A DNA stretch of 64,000 bases from Schaalia cardiffensis (GTDB taxonomy: Bacteria > Actinomycetota > Actinomycetes > Actinomycetales > Actinomycetaceae), in assembly GCF_016405145.1 (NCBI RefSeq), contig NZ_JAEKIA010000007.1, positions 64,412 through 128,411 on the forward strand. The letters are read 5' to 3'. Under the pieces are notes generated by a model. The model saw only the letters and a program-made list of their open reading frames with translations, was not told the origin of the DNA and ran no database searches. Both the position numbers and the translations under genes were made by a program. This document shows, piece by piece, positions 1 through 8,030 of the stretch. Position 1 is the first letter of the stretch; the number at the start of each line of letters is the position of its first letter.

Positions 1-33
1 GGACTTACACAACACTATAACATCGTGCGCGGG

Positions 34-66
34 GGGCGCCCCGACGGTTTCACCGTCGGGGCGCCC
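34..66. terminator. GC-rich hairpin terminator
   Basis: A perfect 15-bp inverted repeat (34-48 against 52-66) encloses a TTC loop, and the + strand continues with a T-rich stretch (gcttctt). It probably ends a gene that lies left of the window on the + strand, and may also serve the methyltransferase that finishes at 112 on the opposite strand. Nothing else is recognisable in bases 1-111. Confidence 0.7.
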
Positions 67-111
67 GCTTCTTCCCTCGGGATGCTCCCCTGTCGAGGAT
101 GCGGATGCGTC

Positions 112-744
112 TTAGCGCTTCACCGCCACGACCAGTCCATCTCCGACTGGGAGGATCGCGGGAATGAAATCAGGGGAGTCTGCGAAGAAACGGACGACTT
201 CGCGACACACGACCGTTTCTCCGTCACGGCGGGCCGGGTCTGCGACCTGGTCGTGCCATAGTGCGTGAACGAAAGCGATCACCCCGCCGGGGCGCAAGAT
301 GCGCACCGCATGGTCCAGATACTCAGGTGTTTCTGCGATATCCGCGTCGAGGACCATCATGTCGTAGCCGCGGGCCGCCATCCGTGGTAGGACGTCCAGG
401 GCGCGACCGGCGATGAGACGGGTGCGCTGCGCCAAAACCCCGGCGGCGGCGAAGACCTTACGAGCCTGCTTATGGAACTCGGCTTCGGAGTCGATCGAGG
501 TGAGGACCCCGTCGGCGGGCATACCGTCAAGAAGCCACAGGCCCGACACTCCCGCGCCTGTTCCCACTTCTAAAACCGTGCGCGCTCCCGCGACCGCGGC
601 GAGCATGCGCAGGGCGGCCCCTGTGCCGGGGGAGACGGGGTCCGCCCCGAGTTCAACGGCAGCGGTCCTCGCTTCAACGACGATTTCACTTTCGGGGACA
701 TAGTCCTCGGCGAACATCCAGGCATCTGCCTTATCAGCCATCAC
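112..744 (-). CDS. class I SAM-dependent O-methyltransferase
   Basis: A 210-residue protein of the cation-dependent O-methyltransferase family (catechol/caffeoyl-CoA type, Methyltransf_3). The SAM-binding motif I reads LEVGTGAGVSGLWL at about residues 58-71, followed by an acidic residue in TSIDSE and by the MMVLDAD segment typical of the family. The length matches the mycobacterial homologue Rv1220c, which also sits near mrp. An RBS (GGAGG) precedes the start; a second Met follows the first immediately. The substrate cannot be told from sequence. It is transcribed in the same direction as mrp, but a hairpin separates the two. Confidence 0.85.
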   Translation of the reverse strand: MMADKADAWMFAEDYVPESEIVVEARTAAVELGADPVSPGTGAALRMLAAVAGARTVLEVGTGAGVSGLWLLDGMPADGVLTSIDSEAEFHKQARKVFAAAGVLAQRTRLIAGRALDVLPRMAARGYDMMVLDADIAETPEYLDHAVRILRPGGVIAFVHALWHDQVADPARRDGETVVCREVVRFFADSPDFIPAILPVGDGLVVAVKR

Positions 745-780
745 TCAGCCTCCGAAAAACGCGACGGGGTCCGGGCCTCA

Positions 781-820
781 GCCTATCGTCTCCTCGCGAT
801 GATACGAGGAGACGACAGGC
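781..820 (-). terminator. terminator after mrp
   Basis: A 16-bp inverted repeat with one mismatch (781-796 against 805-820) and an 8-nt loop lies immediately after the mrp stop codon. There is no U-tract, so it may terminate poorly or mainly protect the mRNA 3' end. Confidence 0.6.
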
Positions 821-1951
821 TCATTTCTGAACGGGGAAGACACCCAGAGGACGTCCGCTCAGGCCCCGTTCGGCGATTGAGAGCTTCTCAGCCAGTTCGC
901 TCAGGGCCTGTGATGCGGGACCGCCATCGAGGGTGACGGGACGGCCCACGTCCCCGCCTTCGCGCAGCGCGATGTCGAGGGGCACCTGGGCGAGCAGGGG
1001 CGTTTCGTAGCCGAGCTGAGCACTCAAACGAGCTGAAACGGAAGCACCACCACCGGAGCCGAAGAGTTCAAGTCGAGAACCGTCGGGCTGGGGGAGGTAG
1101 GACATGTTCTCGACGACGCCGATGACGCGCTGTTGCGTTTGAGAGGCGATGGACCCGGCCCTCTCCGCGACTTCGGCGGCCGCAACCTGCGGGGTTGTGA
1201 CGACGAGGATCTGCGAGTTGGGCAGGAGCTGGGCGATCGAAATTGCGACATCTCCGGTCCCGGGGGGCATGTCGATGAGGAGCACGTCGAGATCACCCCA
1301 GAACACATCTGCCAGGAACTGTTGGAGGGCGCGGTGAAGCATTGGGCCACGCCAGATGACGGGCTGGCCATCAGGCACGAACATGCCGATCGACATGACT
1401 TTCACGCCTTGCGCGCCGAGCGGGGGCAGGATCATCCCATCAATGACCTGCGGTTCGTGGGTGATGCCAAGCATGCGGGGGATTGAGAAGCCGTAGATGT
1501 CGGCGTCCATGACGCCGACTTTCAGCCCGGACTTCGCCATCGAGGCCGCGAGGTTCGCGGTCATTGAGGACTTGCCGACCCCGCCTTTGCCGGAGGTCAC
1601 TGCGATGACGCGCGTGAGCGAATCGGGCTGTGCGAAGGGGATCTCCTTCTCGGGGCGTCCGCCGTTGAGTTTTTCCCTCAGAGCTTTCTTCTGCTCGTCG
1701 TTCATGACGCCCATTTCCACGGTGACATCCTCAACGCCCTCGAGCGCGCCGAGGGCGCTCTTCACATCGGCGGCGATCGTGTTGCGCAGCGGACATCCGG
1801 CGGTTGTCAGGAGAATCTTCACACTAACGGAGGAACCATCAATGGTGACATCCTCGGGGCTCACCATATTGAGTTCGGTGATCGGACGATGAATCTCAGG
1901 GTCGATGACGCTCGCGAGGGCGGTCATGACGCTATCGAGTACAACAGACAT
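821..1951 (-). CDS. mrp: Mrp/NBP35-family P-loop ATPase, iron-sulfur cluster carrier
   Basis: A 376-residue cytosolic ATPase that holds and transfers Fe-S clusters (ApbC/Nbp35 family). Residues 1-85 form the MIP18/DUF59 domain with its conserved cysteine in CPLR (Cys53). The deviant Walker A, SGKGGVGKSS, lies at about 120-129, and Walker B/A' (LLIDMPPGTGD) follows. The C-terminal CxxC that binds the cluster in E. coli ApbC is not present after VENMSY, where the sequence reads LPQPDGSR; this is also the usual actinobacterial form as I recall it. The start is probably leaderless: TACCAT on the minus strand (1958-1963) lies exactly 6 nt before the ATG. Confidence 0.93.
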   Translation of the reverse strand: MSVVLDSVMTALASVIDPEIHRPITELNMVSPEDVTIDGSSVSVKILLTTAGCPLRNTIAADVKSALGALEGVEDVTVEMGVMNDEQKKALREKLNGGRPEKEIPFAQPDSLTRVIAVTSGKGGVGKSSMTANLAASMAKSGLKVGVMDADIYGFSIPRMLGITHEPQVIDGMILPPLGAQGVKVMSIGMFVPDGQPVIWRGPMLHRALQQFLADVFWGDLDVLLIDMPPGTGDVAISIAQLLPNSQILVVTTPQVAAAEVAERAGSIASQTQQRVIGVVENMSYLPQPDGSRLELFGSGGGASVSARLSAQLGYETPLLAQVPLDIALREGGDVGRPVTLDGGPASQALSELAEKLSIAERGLSGRPLGVFPVQK

Positions 1952-2094
1952 GCCTTCATGGTACGTGGCCTGCGCTCATGCTTGTGAGAGTGAAGCAGGT
2001 GGTGAACGAAGGTGAAAGGAAAAACGAAGGAACTCGGAGGATGTCCGCTTGCGCGCCCGGCAAGGAGCTTGGGACGCGAAAGGGAACAGAAGCG

Positions 2095-2700
2095 CTATTC
2101 TTCCGCTTTTTCAGCCGATGGGGCGGCCTCGTCGATTGCTTCGGGGTGAAGACCGATCTCGTCGAGCTCAGCTTGGATTTCGTCGCGCAACTCTTCTCGC
2201 ATCTCCTCGCGGACCTCAGCGCGAATATCCTCTCGCAGATCATCGAGAAGATCACGAATTTCCGAGCGCAGGAAGTCACGGGTCGCGACTTCCTGGATGG
2301 ACAGGCGAAGGCTCGCGATCTCACGGGTGAGGTATTCGGTGTCCGCGAGATTGCGTTCAGCACGCTGACGATCCTGCTGGGCCTGGACGCGATCGCGATC
2401 ATCCTGACGGTTTTGCGCGAGAAGGATCAGAGGAGCCGAATAGGAGGCCTGAGTCGAGAAGGCGAGGTTCAAGAGGATGAAGGGGTAAGGATCCCAGGCG
2501 TGGGCCCGGGAGAGCTGATAGAGCAGGACGTTCGCCACGATCCACACGACGACGAAGATCGTCATGTAGAGAATGAAACGCGGCGAGCCCATGAAACGGG
2601 CGGTCGCCTCGGCGAAACGGCCAAAACCATCGGTTGAGGTCCTGCGGCGGTGAAAGAAACGCCAACCTCGTTCTCGCGGAGTGTCGAGACGATCAGCCAT
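2095..2700 (-). CDS. DUF1003 domain membrane protein
   Basis: About 201 residues. Two transmembrane helices (around residues 42-62 and 72-95) carry the DUF1003 signature, including WDPYPFILLN and FSTQASYSAPLILLAQNRQ. A long acidic/basic helical C-terminal tail, rich in RE and EE repeats and likely coiled coil, follows. Function is unknown. The ATG at 2700 is preferred over a TTG one codon earlier. The start overlaps the 3' end of the upstream MgtE_N/CBS gene, so the two are probably translated together; this pairing is common in actinobacteria and suggests a shared role at the membrane. Confidence 0.85.
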   Translation of the reverse strand: MADRLDTPRERGWRFFHRRRTSTDGFGRFAEATARFMGSPRFILYMTIFVVVWIVANVLLYQLSRAHAWDPYPFILLNLAFSTQASYSAPLILLAQNRQDDRDRVQAQQDRQRAERNLADTEYLTREIASLRLSIQEVATRDFLRSEIRDLLDDLREDIRAEVREEMREELRDEIQAELDEIGLHPEAIDEAAPSAEKAEE

Positions 2701-3997
2701 CAATGCTCCTCGCCATGATGCGGTCGGTCACTTCGTCGTCGTAGTCCCTCCAGTCCTCGGGCAAGAGCTCGTCGAGGAGGTCATCGACGGACACGGCACC
2801 GAGCAGGTGGGAGTCTTCATCGACGACGGGAAGGACTGTCAGATTGTAGGTCGCGAGCAGACGCGTGACCGTCGCAATGTGGACTTGAGGGGAGACGGCC
2901 TCAATATCAGAATCGAGGATCGTCCCGAGGAGGGTCTGCGGGGGTTCGCGCAGTGCACGCTGAATATGGACCATCCCGAGATAGGGGCCGGTCGGGGTTT
3001 CCTCCGGCGGACGCGTGATGAAGGCGACAGTTGCAAGGGAGGCGGGCAGATCCTCGCGTCGAACTGAGGCGAGCATCTGCGCGACCGTCGCATCCGGGCC
3101 GAAGATCACGGGGTCGGTCGTCATGAGCGAGCCCGCCGTCGATTCCGCGTAGGACAGGAGGCGGCGCACGTCCTTCGCCTCTTCGGGCTCCATGAGGGAC
3201 AAGAGCGCCTGAGCTTGCGCTTCGGGAAGTTCAGAGACAAGGTCGGCCGCATCATCGGGCTGCATGACGTCGAGGACATCGGCCGCACGATTCGCCTCCA
3301 AACCTGACACGATCGCAACCCGGTCATCGTCGCCAAGCTCTTCGAGGACGTCCGCGAGGCGCGCATCTGGCAGCTGCTGAGCGATCGCCATTTGCCGCTC
3401 AATGGGCAGGTCGTGGAGGTAGTCCGCTAGGTCGGCGGGGCGCATGTCCTCCGTTTGAGCGATCAGGGAAGTCGCCGCCTGGTTCGTGTCCACCTTCAAA
3501 AGACCGGACACCTCCGAAACCCTCACATTGAGGGTCTCGCCTGACCTCGTGAATCCGAGGGCGGTGATGCGCTGACGCTGCACGTGCAGCTTCGAGATGA
3601 CCCAGTCCTTGGGGCGGCGGCGCTCCATTGCGACGTCGAGGATTCTCACCTCACCTGAACCGTCATTTAATGTGACGACCCGGTCGAAGAGTTCAGCGAG
3701 AACGAGGGTTTCGACGGGGCGCTGCGTGAAGGACCGCATGTTGAGTAAGCCGGTCGTAATGACTGAGCCCGCTTCGATTGAGGTGACGCGCGTCAGGGGG
3801 AGGAAGACTCTTTTGCGGGGCCCCACTTCCACAACGAAGCCGATGACGTTCCCTGTGCCGCCGACCCGGAATGTGGCGACGACATCGTGAATTTTCCCAA
3901 CTTGATCGCCGATTGGGTCGAAGACCCCTGTACCAGCGAGTTTACCGATGTAGACGCGCTTGCCCGCGGTCCCCAGTCCCATTGACGATGCACTCAC
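2693..3997 (-). CDS. MgtE N-terminal/CBS domain protein without a membrane channel
   Basis: A 434-residue soluble protein. The N-terminal ~150 residues look like two PRC-barrel-type segments (IGDQVGKIHDVV and similar). Helical MgtE_N repeats follow (residues ~190-290: MAIAQQLPDARLADVLEELGDDD, LLSLMEPEEA, interrupted here by intervening residues) and then two CBS motifs (TTDPVIFGPDATVAQML and LDSDIEAVSPQVHIATVTRLL). No transmembrane segments of the MgtE Mg2+ channel are present, so it is the sensor half alone, perhaps regulating the adjacent DUF1003 protein (inference). A GTG start at 3997 is 6 nt downstream of TAGGCT, which predicts a leaderless mRNA. Confidence 0.85.
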   Translation of the reverse strand: MSASSMGLGTAGKRVYIGKLAGTGVFDPIGDQVGKIHDVVATFRVGGTGNVIGFVVEVGPRKRVFLPLTRVTSIEAGSVITTGLLNMRSFTQRPVETLVLAELFDRVVTLNDGSGEVRILDVAMERRRPKDWVISKLHVQRQRITALGFTRSGETLNVRVSEVSGLLKVDTNQAATSLIAQTEDMRPADLADYLHDLPIERQMAIAQQLPDARLADVLEELGDDDRVAIVSGLEANRAADVLDVMQPDDAADLVSELPEAQAQALLSLMEPEEAKDVRRLLSYAESTAGSLMTTDPVIFGPDATVAQMLASVRREDLPASLATVAFITRPPEETPTGPYLGMVHIQRALREPPQTLLGTILDSDIEAVSPQVHIATVTRLLATYNLTVLPVVDEDSHLLGAVSVDDLLDELLPEDWRDYDDEVTDRIMARSIDG

Positions 3998-4078
3998 AGG
4001 GACAGCCTAGGCCCCGCAGTGCGAGGATGGCACCCTGGGACCTTTGTTGATGGCCCCAGAGTTGAAGGAAGGAAGGTC

Positions 4079-4783
4079 ATGTCCCTTCGCGCCACCGGCG
4101 GATCTTTGCAGATGCCCGTCATGCCCTCCGGTACAGAGATCGCGTCCTATCGCACCTACGCGGAGGCTCAGGCCGCGGTCGATTTCCTCTCCGATGAGGA
4201 GTTCGACGTCAAGTCGATCACGATCGTCGGCACAGACCTGCACCTCGTGGAGAGAGTGACCGGCCGCCTGACAATGGCGAAGGCGGCTCTTTCGGGAGCG
4301 TCTTCGGGCGCATTGTGGGGTGCGTTCATGGGGCTCATGATGTCTTTCGCTTCGACGAATCAGTCGGCCTTCCTCTGGGTCCTTTTCGGCATTGCGGGAG
4401 GCGCGCTCGCGGGCACCTTCATGTCGGGGCTCCTGTATGCGATGACGGGCGGGCGCAGGGACTTCACCTCCCAGTCGCAAGTCGTCGCCTCGCGCTATGC
4501 GGTTCTCGCCTCGGCGGGGATCGATCAGGCCTTTGAGCTCTTGCAACGCAGCCCCGGCAACCAGATGCGTCCGCGCCCCGCGCGTCGTCGGCCTGAGTCG
4601 AAGGGGCCGAGCGAGTACGGTTCGCGTCCCGATGAGAAGCCTCGTTTCGGCGTTCGACTCAGTGACGAGGGCGAGGACGGTGGAGCTGAGGCCCCGAGGG
4701 ACAACGAACATGCGGCCCCCGCTCAGGAGCCTGCCGAGACTGCGGTGGAGCCTGCCGAGGATTCCCGGAAGCCACTGGACTGA
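4079..4783 (+). CDS. general stress protein 17M-like, glycine-zipper membrane protein
   Basis: 234 residues from the ATG at 4079, chosen because GAAGGAAGG lies just upstream. The N-terminal domain (ASYRTYAEAQAAVDFLSDEEF) matches the general-stress-protein 17M/YflT-like fold. A glycine/alanine-rich hydrophobic stretch follows (SGASSGALWGAFMGLMM, then a second helix), resembling a glycine-zipper membrane insertion. The C-terminal ~80 residues are proline-, arginine- and glutamate-rich and probably disordered. It is divergent from the MgtE_N/CBS gene, as in mycobacterial genomes (Rv1232c/Rv1234 region). Its precise function is unknown. Confidence 0.75.
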   Translation: MSLRATGGSLQMPVMPSGTEIASYRTYAEAQAAVDFLSDEEFDVKSITIVGTDLHLVERVTGRLTMAKAALSGASSGALWGAFMGLMMSFASTNQSAFLWVLFGIAGGALAGTFMSGLLYAMTGGRRDFTSQSQVVASRYAVLASAGIDQAFELLQRSPGNQMRPRPARRRPESKGPSEYGSRPDEKPRFGVRLSDEGEDGGAEAPRDNEHAAPAQEPAETAVEPAEDSRKPLD

Positions 4784-4815
4784 AAGCGGGCGAGGGGAGC
4801 GGTGAAGGGGATCCC

Positions 4816-5052
4816 TCAGGTGCTGTGCAAGGGCTGGATCCTGGTGAGTTCATCGCCCAGTGCATCCAACTCGACCTCGAGGTCGTAATGTGACTGCAGG
4901 TTGACCCAGAACTGGGCACTGGTCCCGAAGAAGCGTCCGAGACGAAGAGCCGTATCAGCGGTAATTCTGCGCGTCCCATGAACGATTTCGTTGATGCGAA
5001 TACTGTGCTGCCCGGCCCGCCGCATGCGGACCGGGCCCATGACACGACACAT
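4816..5052 (-). pseudogene. truncated HigA-type antitoxin remnant
   Basis: 78 codons. From RINEIVHGTRRITADTALRL through FFGTSAQFWVNLQSHYDLEVE the sequence is clearly the C-terminal two-thirds of a HigA/VapI antitoxin (XRE-family HTH). The usual N-terminus (HPGEVLREEFL...LGLS...A) is missing and replaced by an unrelated ~18 residues (CRVMGPVRMRRAGQHSI), so the first HTH helices are gone. No HigB/RelE toxin is present on either side. It starts 8 nt after the aminopeptidase gene stops. It reads as a decayed toxin-antitoxin locus; a functional short form is less likely. Confidence 0.7.
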
Positions 5053-5060
5053 GCGAAGGC

Positions 5061-6596
5061 TCAGCGTCCCTGCGCCCTCGCGATCCAGGCTTCGACATCG
5101 TTGATCGTGCGGGGGATGTCCTCGGAGATCCGGGTGACGCTCCCGTCCTCGTTCACAACGACATCGTCCTCGATGCGCACGCCGATGCCCCGGTACTCGG
5201 CGGGAATCGCCTCATCATCGGCGCGGAAGTACAGGCCCGGCTCGATCGTGAAGGTCATGCCCGGCTCCAAAAGCGCATCTTGATACATCTCGCGGCGCGC
5301 CTGCGCGCAATCGTGGACGTCGAGGCCGAGGTGGTGGCTCGTGCCATGCGGCATCCAGCGGCGGTGCTGCTGACCGGCGGGGGAGAGGGACTCTTCGACG
5401 CTGACCGGCAGGAGGCCCCACTCGCGAAGACGCGTGGCGATGACGAACATCGCCGCATCGTGGACATCGCGGAAACGAGTTCCCGGCTCGTTCGCCCGGG
5501 CGAGCGCCGCCTCGCAGGCATCGAGAACCGCCTGGTAGACGCGGGCCTGGACCTCGGTGAAACGGCCGTTGACCGGCAGGGTGCGGGTGATATCAGCGGT
5601 GTAGAGGGAATCGACTTCGACGCCGGCGTCCACGAGGATCAGATCGCCCTCGTTCACGGGCCCGTCATTGTCGATCCAGTGGAGAGTATTCGCGTGGTTG
5701 CCCGAGGCTGCGATCGTGTCGTAGCCCAGGCCATTGCCCTCCTCGCGTGCGACTGCACCGAAAGCGCCTTCAACGACGCGTTCTCCGCGGCGATGCCCCA
5801 CAGCTCGGGGCAGGACTCGCACAATGTCCTCAAAGCCTGCGCGGGTGACCTCGACTGCGCGCGCAAGCTCAGCGAGTTCGAAGGCGTCCTTGCGCAGTCG
5901 GATCTCGGAGAGGCGCTCCTCGAAGGCCTCATCGGCGCTTCTGGCCTCCTCGTCGAAGGGAAGTCCGGCCTGCTCGCGGATCTCATTGACCATCGCCTCG
6001 ATGGAGGCGTCGACTCCGCGCACGATGCGCAGCTTCACTCTTCCCGCGTCTTTGGCGAGGGCGTCTGGCAAAGTGTCGATGTGGGCGCATCGAAGACCCG
6101 TCTCCTGGTGAACCTCCTCCAGGGAGGGGCGTGCGCCGACCCAAAACTCTCCGTACTGCGGGTCGGAGTAGAACTCCTGGGCAGAGCGCGAAGTGCGCGG
6201 CTTGAAGTAGAGGACCGCCTCGTGTGAACCGTTCTCCTTCGGCTCGAGGACGAGGACGGAATCGGGTTCGCGCTCGCCCCCCAGGCCTGAGAGGTGCGCG
6301 AAGGCACTGTATGCGCGGAAACGGTAGGTGCAATCGTTGTTACGGACCTTATAGGTGCCTGCGGGGATGACGAGGCGCTCCCCGGCGAAAGGTTCTCCGG
6401 CTTTCGCTGCACGCTGGGGTAGGTAGTCGGCTGCGCCGCAGCGTTCGACCTCCTTCGTGATCCTCGGGCCCCAGCCGGAGCCCATGAACTCGCGGAAGGC
6501 ATCGGAGTCGGGGCGGCGCGAGCGTGACTCTCCCCGGGAGGCCATGGACTGCTCGGGGGCTTCTTCAGTGTTCGTGCTGGTGTGCGAATCAGTCAT
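5061..6596 (-). CDS. pepP: Xaa-Pro aminopeptidase (M24B)
   Basis: About 511 residues from the ATG at 6596; in-frame ATGs lie up to 18 codons upstream, and the N-terminal ~35 residues are low-complexity. The N-terminal AMP_N domain (FAGERLVIPAG, NDCTYRFRAYSAFAHLSGLGGE) is followed by a pita-bread M24 catalytic domain. Metal ligands are visible: Asp in LILVDAGVEVD, Asp in YTADITRTLPV, His in HGTSHHLGLDVHD, and Glu in FTIEPGLYF and VRIEDDV. The enzyme removes an N-terminal residue that precedes proline in peptides and is cytosolic. The gene is transcribed divergently from fic. Confidence 0.92.
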   Translation of the reverse strand: MTDSHTSTNTEEAPEQSMASRGESRSRRPDSDAFREFMGSGWGPRITKEVERCGAADYLPQRAAKAGEPFAGERLVIPAGTYKVRNNDCTYRFRAYSAFAHLSGLGGEREPDSVLVLEPKENGSHEAVLYFKPRTSRSAQEFYSDPQYGEFWVGARPSLEEVHQETGLRCAHIDTLPDALAKDAGRVKLRIVRGVDASIEAMVNEIREQAGLPFDEEARSADEAFEERLSEIRLRKDAFELAELARAVEVTRAGFEDIVRVLPRAVGHRRGERVVEGAFGAVAREEGNGLGYDTIAASGNHANTLHWIDNDGPVNEGDLILVDAGVEVDSLYTADITRTLPVNGRFTEVQARVYQAVLDACEAALARANEPGTRFRDVHDAAMFVIATRLREWGLLPVSVEESLSPAGQQHRRWMPHGTSHHLGLDVHDCAQARREMYQDALLEPGMTFTIEPGLYFRADDEAIPAEYRGIGVRIEDDVVVNEDGSVTRISEDIPRTINDVEAWIARAQGR

Positions 6597-6642
6597 GGTC
6601 CCCATTGTGGCACCCGAGCGCAATTCTCTAATTACGGGGACT

Positions 6643-6677
6643 CGCCCCAATGTCCTTATGTCTTTATTATTAGGACA
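6643..6677. promoter_or_regulatory. fic operator/promoter, copy 1 of a repeated palindromic element
   Basis: The 27-bp imperfect palindrome at 6651-6677 has arms TGTCCT and AGGACA. With the preceding CGCCCCAA it forms part of a 21-bp sequence (6643-6663) that recurs exactly at 7925-7945, downstream of fic. A possible -35 (TTACGG, 6632-6637) and -10 (TTATGT, 6656-6661; 18-bp spacing) place the palindrome over the fic promoter. Because Fic itself ends in a winged-helix-like domain, autoregulation is a reasonable inference. Confidence 0.6.
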
Positions 6678-6696
6678 ATGAGAGGGGAGGGGGAGA

Positions 6697-7890
6697 ATGA
6701 CGCTGTATCAACAACCGGACCTCGACCTTCGCGATCACGAGGTCTTAAGAGAAATCCACGCTCTGAGGAGTGAACTATTGACCTTCCTGCGAGTTCCCTC
6801 TCGCTGGCAGGGTGCCTTACGACGGACCTCGCGCGCCAAAGCGATTCGCGGGTCGAACAGCATTGAGGGCATCAACGCCACACCTGACGATGCCTTGGCG
6901 GTCGTTGACGAACAGAGCCCGATGAATGCGGATGAACGGGTGACAGCAGAGATCACCGCGTATCGCCGCGTTCTCACTTACATCCTGCATATGATCGACG
7001 ATCCGGACGTGAAGCCCGATCTTCAGACGATCAAGTCTCTCCACTTCCTCCTGCTCGAGCATGATTTTACGAAATCGCCAGGGCGTTTTCGTCAATCAGA
7101 GATCTACGTTCGAGACGATGCCTCCGATCAGATCGTTTACACGGGACCTGATCCGCAGGATGTGCCGGGCCTCATGCGGGAGCTCAGTGAGAGCATCGAA
7201 GTTCAGGGAGAATCATCAGCGATAGTCGCCGCGGCGATGGCACACCTCAATCTCGTTATGATTCATCCCTTCCGTGATGGGAACGGCCGGATGGCCCGAA
7301 TCATGCAGACCTTCATCCTGGGGCGCGAGGGGATCCTCGAGCCCGTCTTCTCGAGCATTGAAGAATGGCTCGGGACCAACACCGATGACTACTATGCGAT
7401 TCTCGCGAAGACCGGTCAGGGGCATTGGAATCCTGAAAACGATGCCCATGACTGGATCCGCTTCAACCTTCGGGCCCACCACATGCAGGCTCAAACATTT
7501 CGCAGAAGGATGGAGGAAGTCGAAGAGATCTGGCGCAGGCTTATGGAGATCGGGGCGCCTCTCGGTATTCCGGAACGCTCCTACGATGCCCTGGTCGATG
7601 CTGCTTTGGGATATAGAGTCCAGCGGCCGACGTATGCCAAGCAGGCGGCGATCGAGGACCGCACTGCGACAAGAGATCTCAAAGAGCTCGTCGACACCGG
7701 ATTGCTCGAGCCCTTCGGGCACACGAGAGGGCGCTACTACCTTGCAGGGGAACCGCTTCGTGCCCTGCGCCGTGAGATTCGCAAGAAGCGCTCTCCCCTC
7801 GCCGACCCCTATCCCGAACTCATGGGATCGGTTCGTGATGCGCTGCGCGAGACTCTCCTGGGACGTACTGAGACCAACGTTGCCCCATGA
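6697..7890 (+). CDS. Fic family protein (class II, probable AMP-transferase) with C-terminal winged helix
   Basis: 397 residues. The catalytic Fic motif HPFRDGNGR is intact at 190-198, so AMP (or NMP) transfer to a hydroxyl side chain of a target protein is expected. The inhibitory motif S-x-x-x-E-G (SNSIEG, 53-58) lies N-terminal to it, which defines class II: Glu57 would block productive ATP binding until relieved. A Fic_N-like region covers residues 1-90. The C-terminal ~100 residues (KQAAIEDRTATRDLKELVDTG, interrupted by variable positions, then LEPFGHTRGRYYLAG) form a winged-helix module, suggesting DNA binding. No cognate antitoxin gene adjoins. AT-richer spots and the flanking repeat hint at acquisition. 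The target is unknown. Confidence 0.9.
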   Translation: MTLYQQPDLDLRDHEVLREIHALRSELLTFLRVPSRWQGALRRTSRAKAIRGSNSIEGINATPDDALAVVDEQSPMNADERVTAEITAYRRVLTYILHMIDDPDVKPDLQTIKSLHFLLLEHDFTKSPGRFRQSEIYVRDDASDQIVYTGPDPQDVPGLMRELSESIEVQGESSAIVAAAMAHLNLVMIHPFRDGNGRMARIMQTFILGREGILEPVFSSIEEWLGTNTDDYYAILAKTGQGHWNPENDAHDWIRFNLRAHHMQAQTFRRRMEEVEEIWRRLMEIGAPLGIPERSYDALVDAALGYRVQRPTYAKQAAIEDRTATRDLKELVDTGLLEPFGHTRGRYYLAGEPLRALRREIRKKRSPLADPYPELMGSVRDALRETLLGRTETNVAP

Positions 7891-7924
7891 GTCGCCCCCG
7901 GAGGAGGAGATCTCGAGAGCTGCA

Positions 7925-7959
7925 CGCCCCAATGTCCTTATGTCTCAATCATTCGGACA
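7925..7959. promoter_or_regulatory. copy 2 of the fic-flanking palindromic element
   Basis: The palindrome 7933-7959 has arms TGTCC and GGACA and shares the block CGCCCCAATGTCCTTATGTC plus one further base with copy 1. It starts 35 nt after the fic stop codon and ends 71 nt before the PHP gene. It could be a second operator that places the PHP-marC operon under the same regulator, or one end of a direct repeat left by insertion of the fic segment. Confidence 0.6.
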
Positions 7960-8030
7960 GCGGGCGCGGAGCAATGAGACCCTGAACGCTCAAGTGGAGG
8001 AGGAGGGCATGGGCTCGATACTCTCAGGGC

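Noticed and set aside
5280-6227. Open frame antisense to pepP
   Set aside because: Shadow of a clearly coding aminopeptidase with intact metal ligands.
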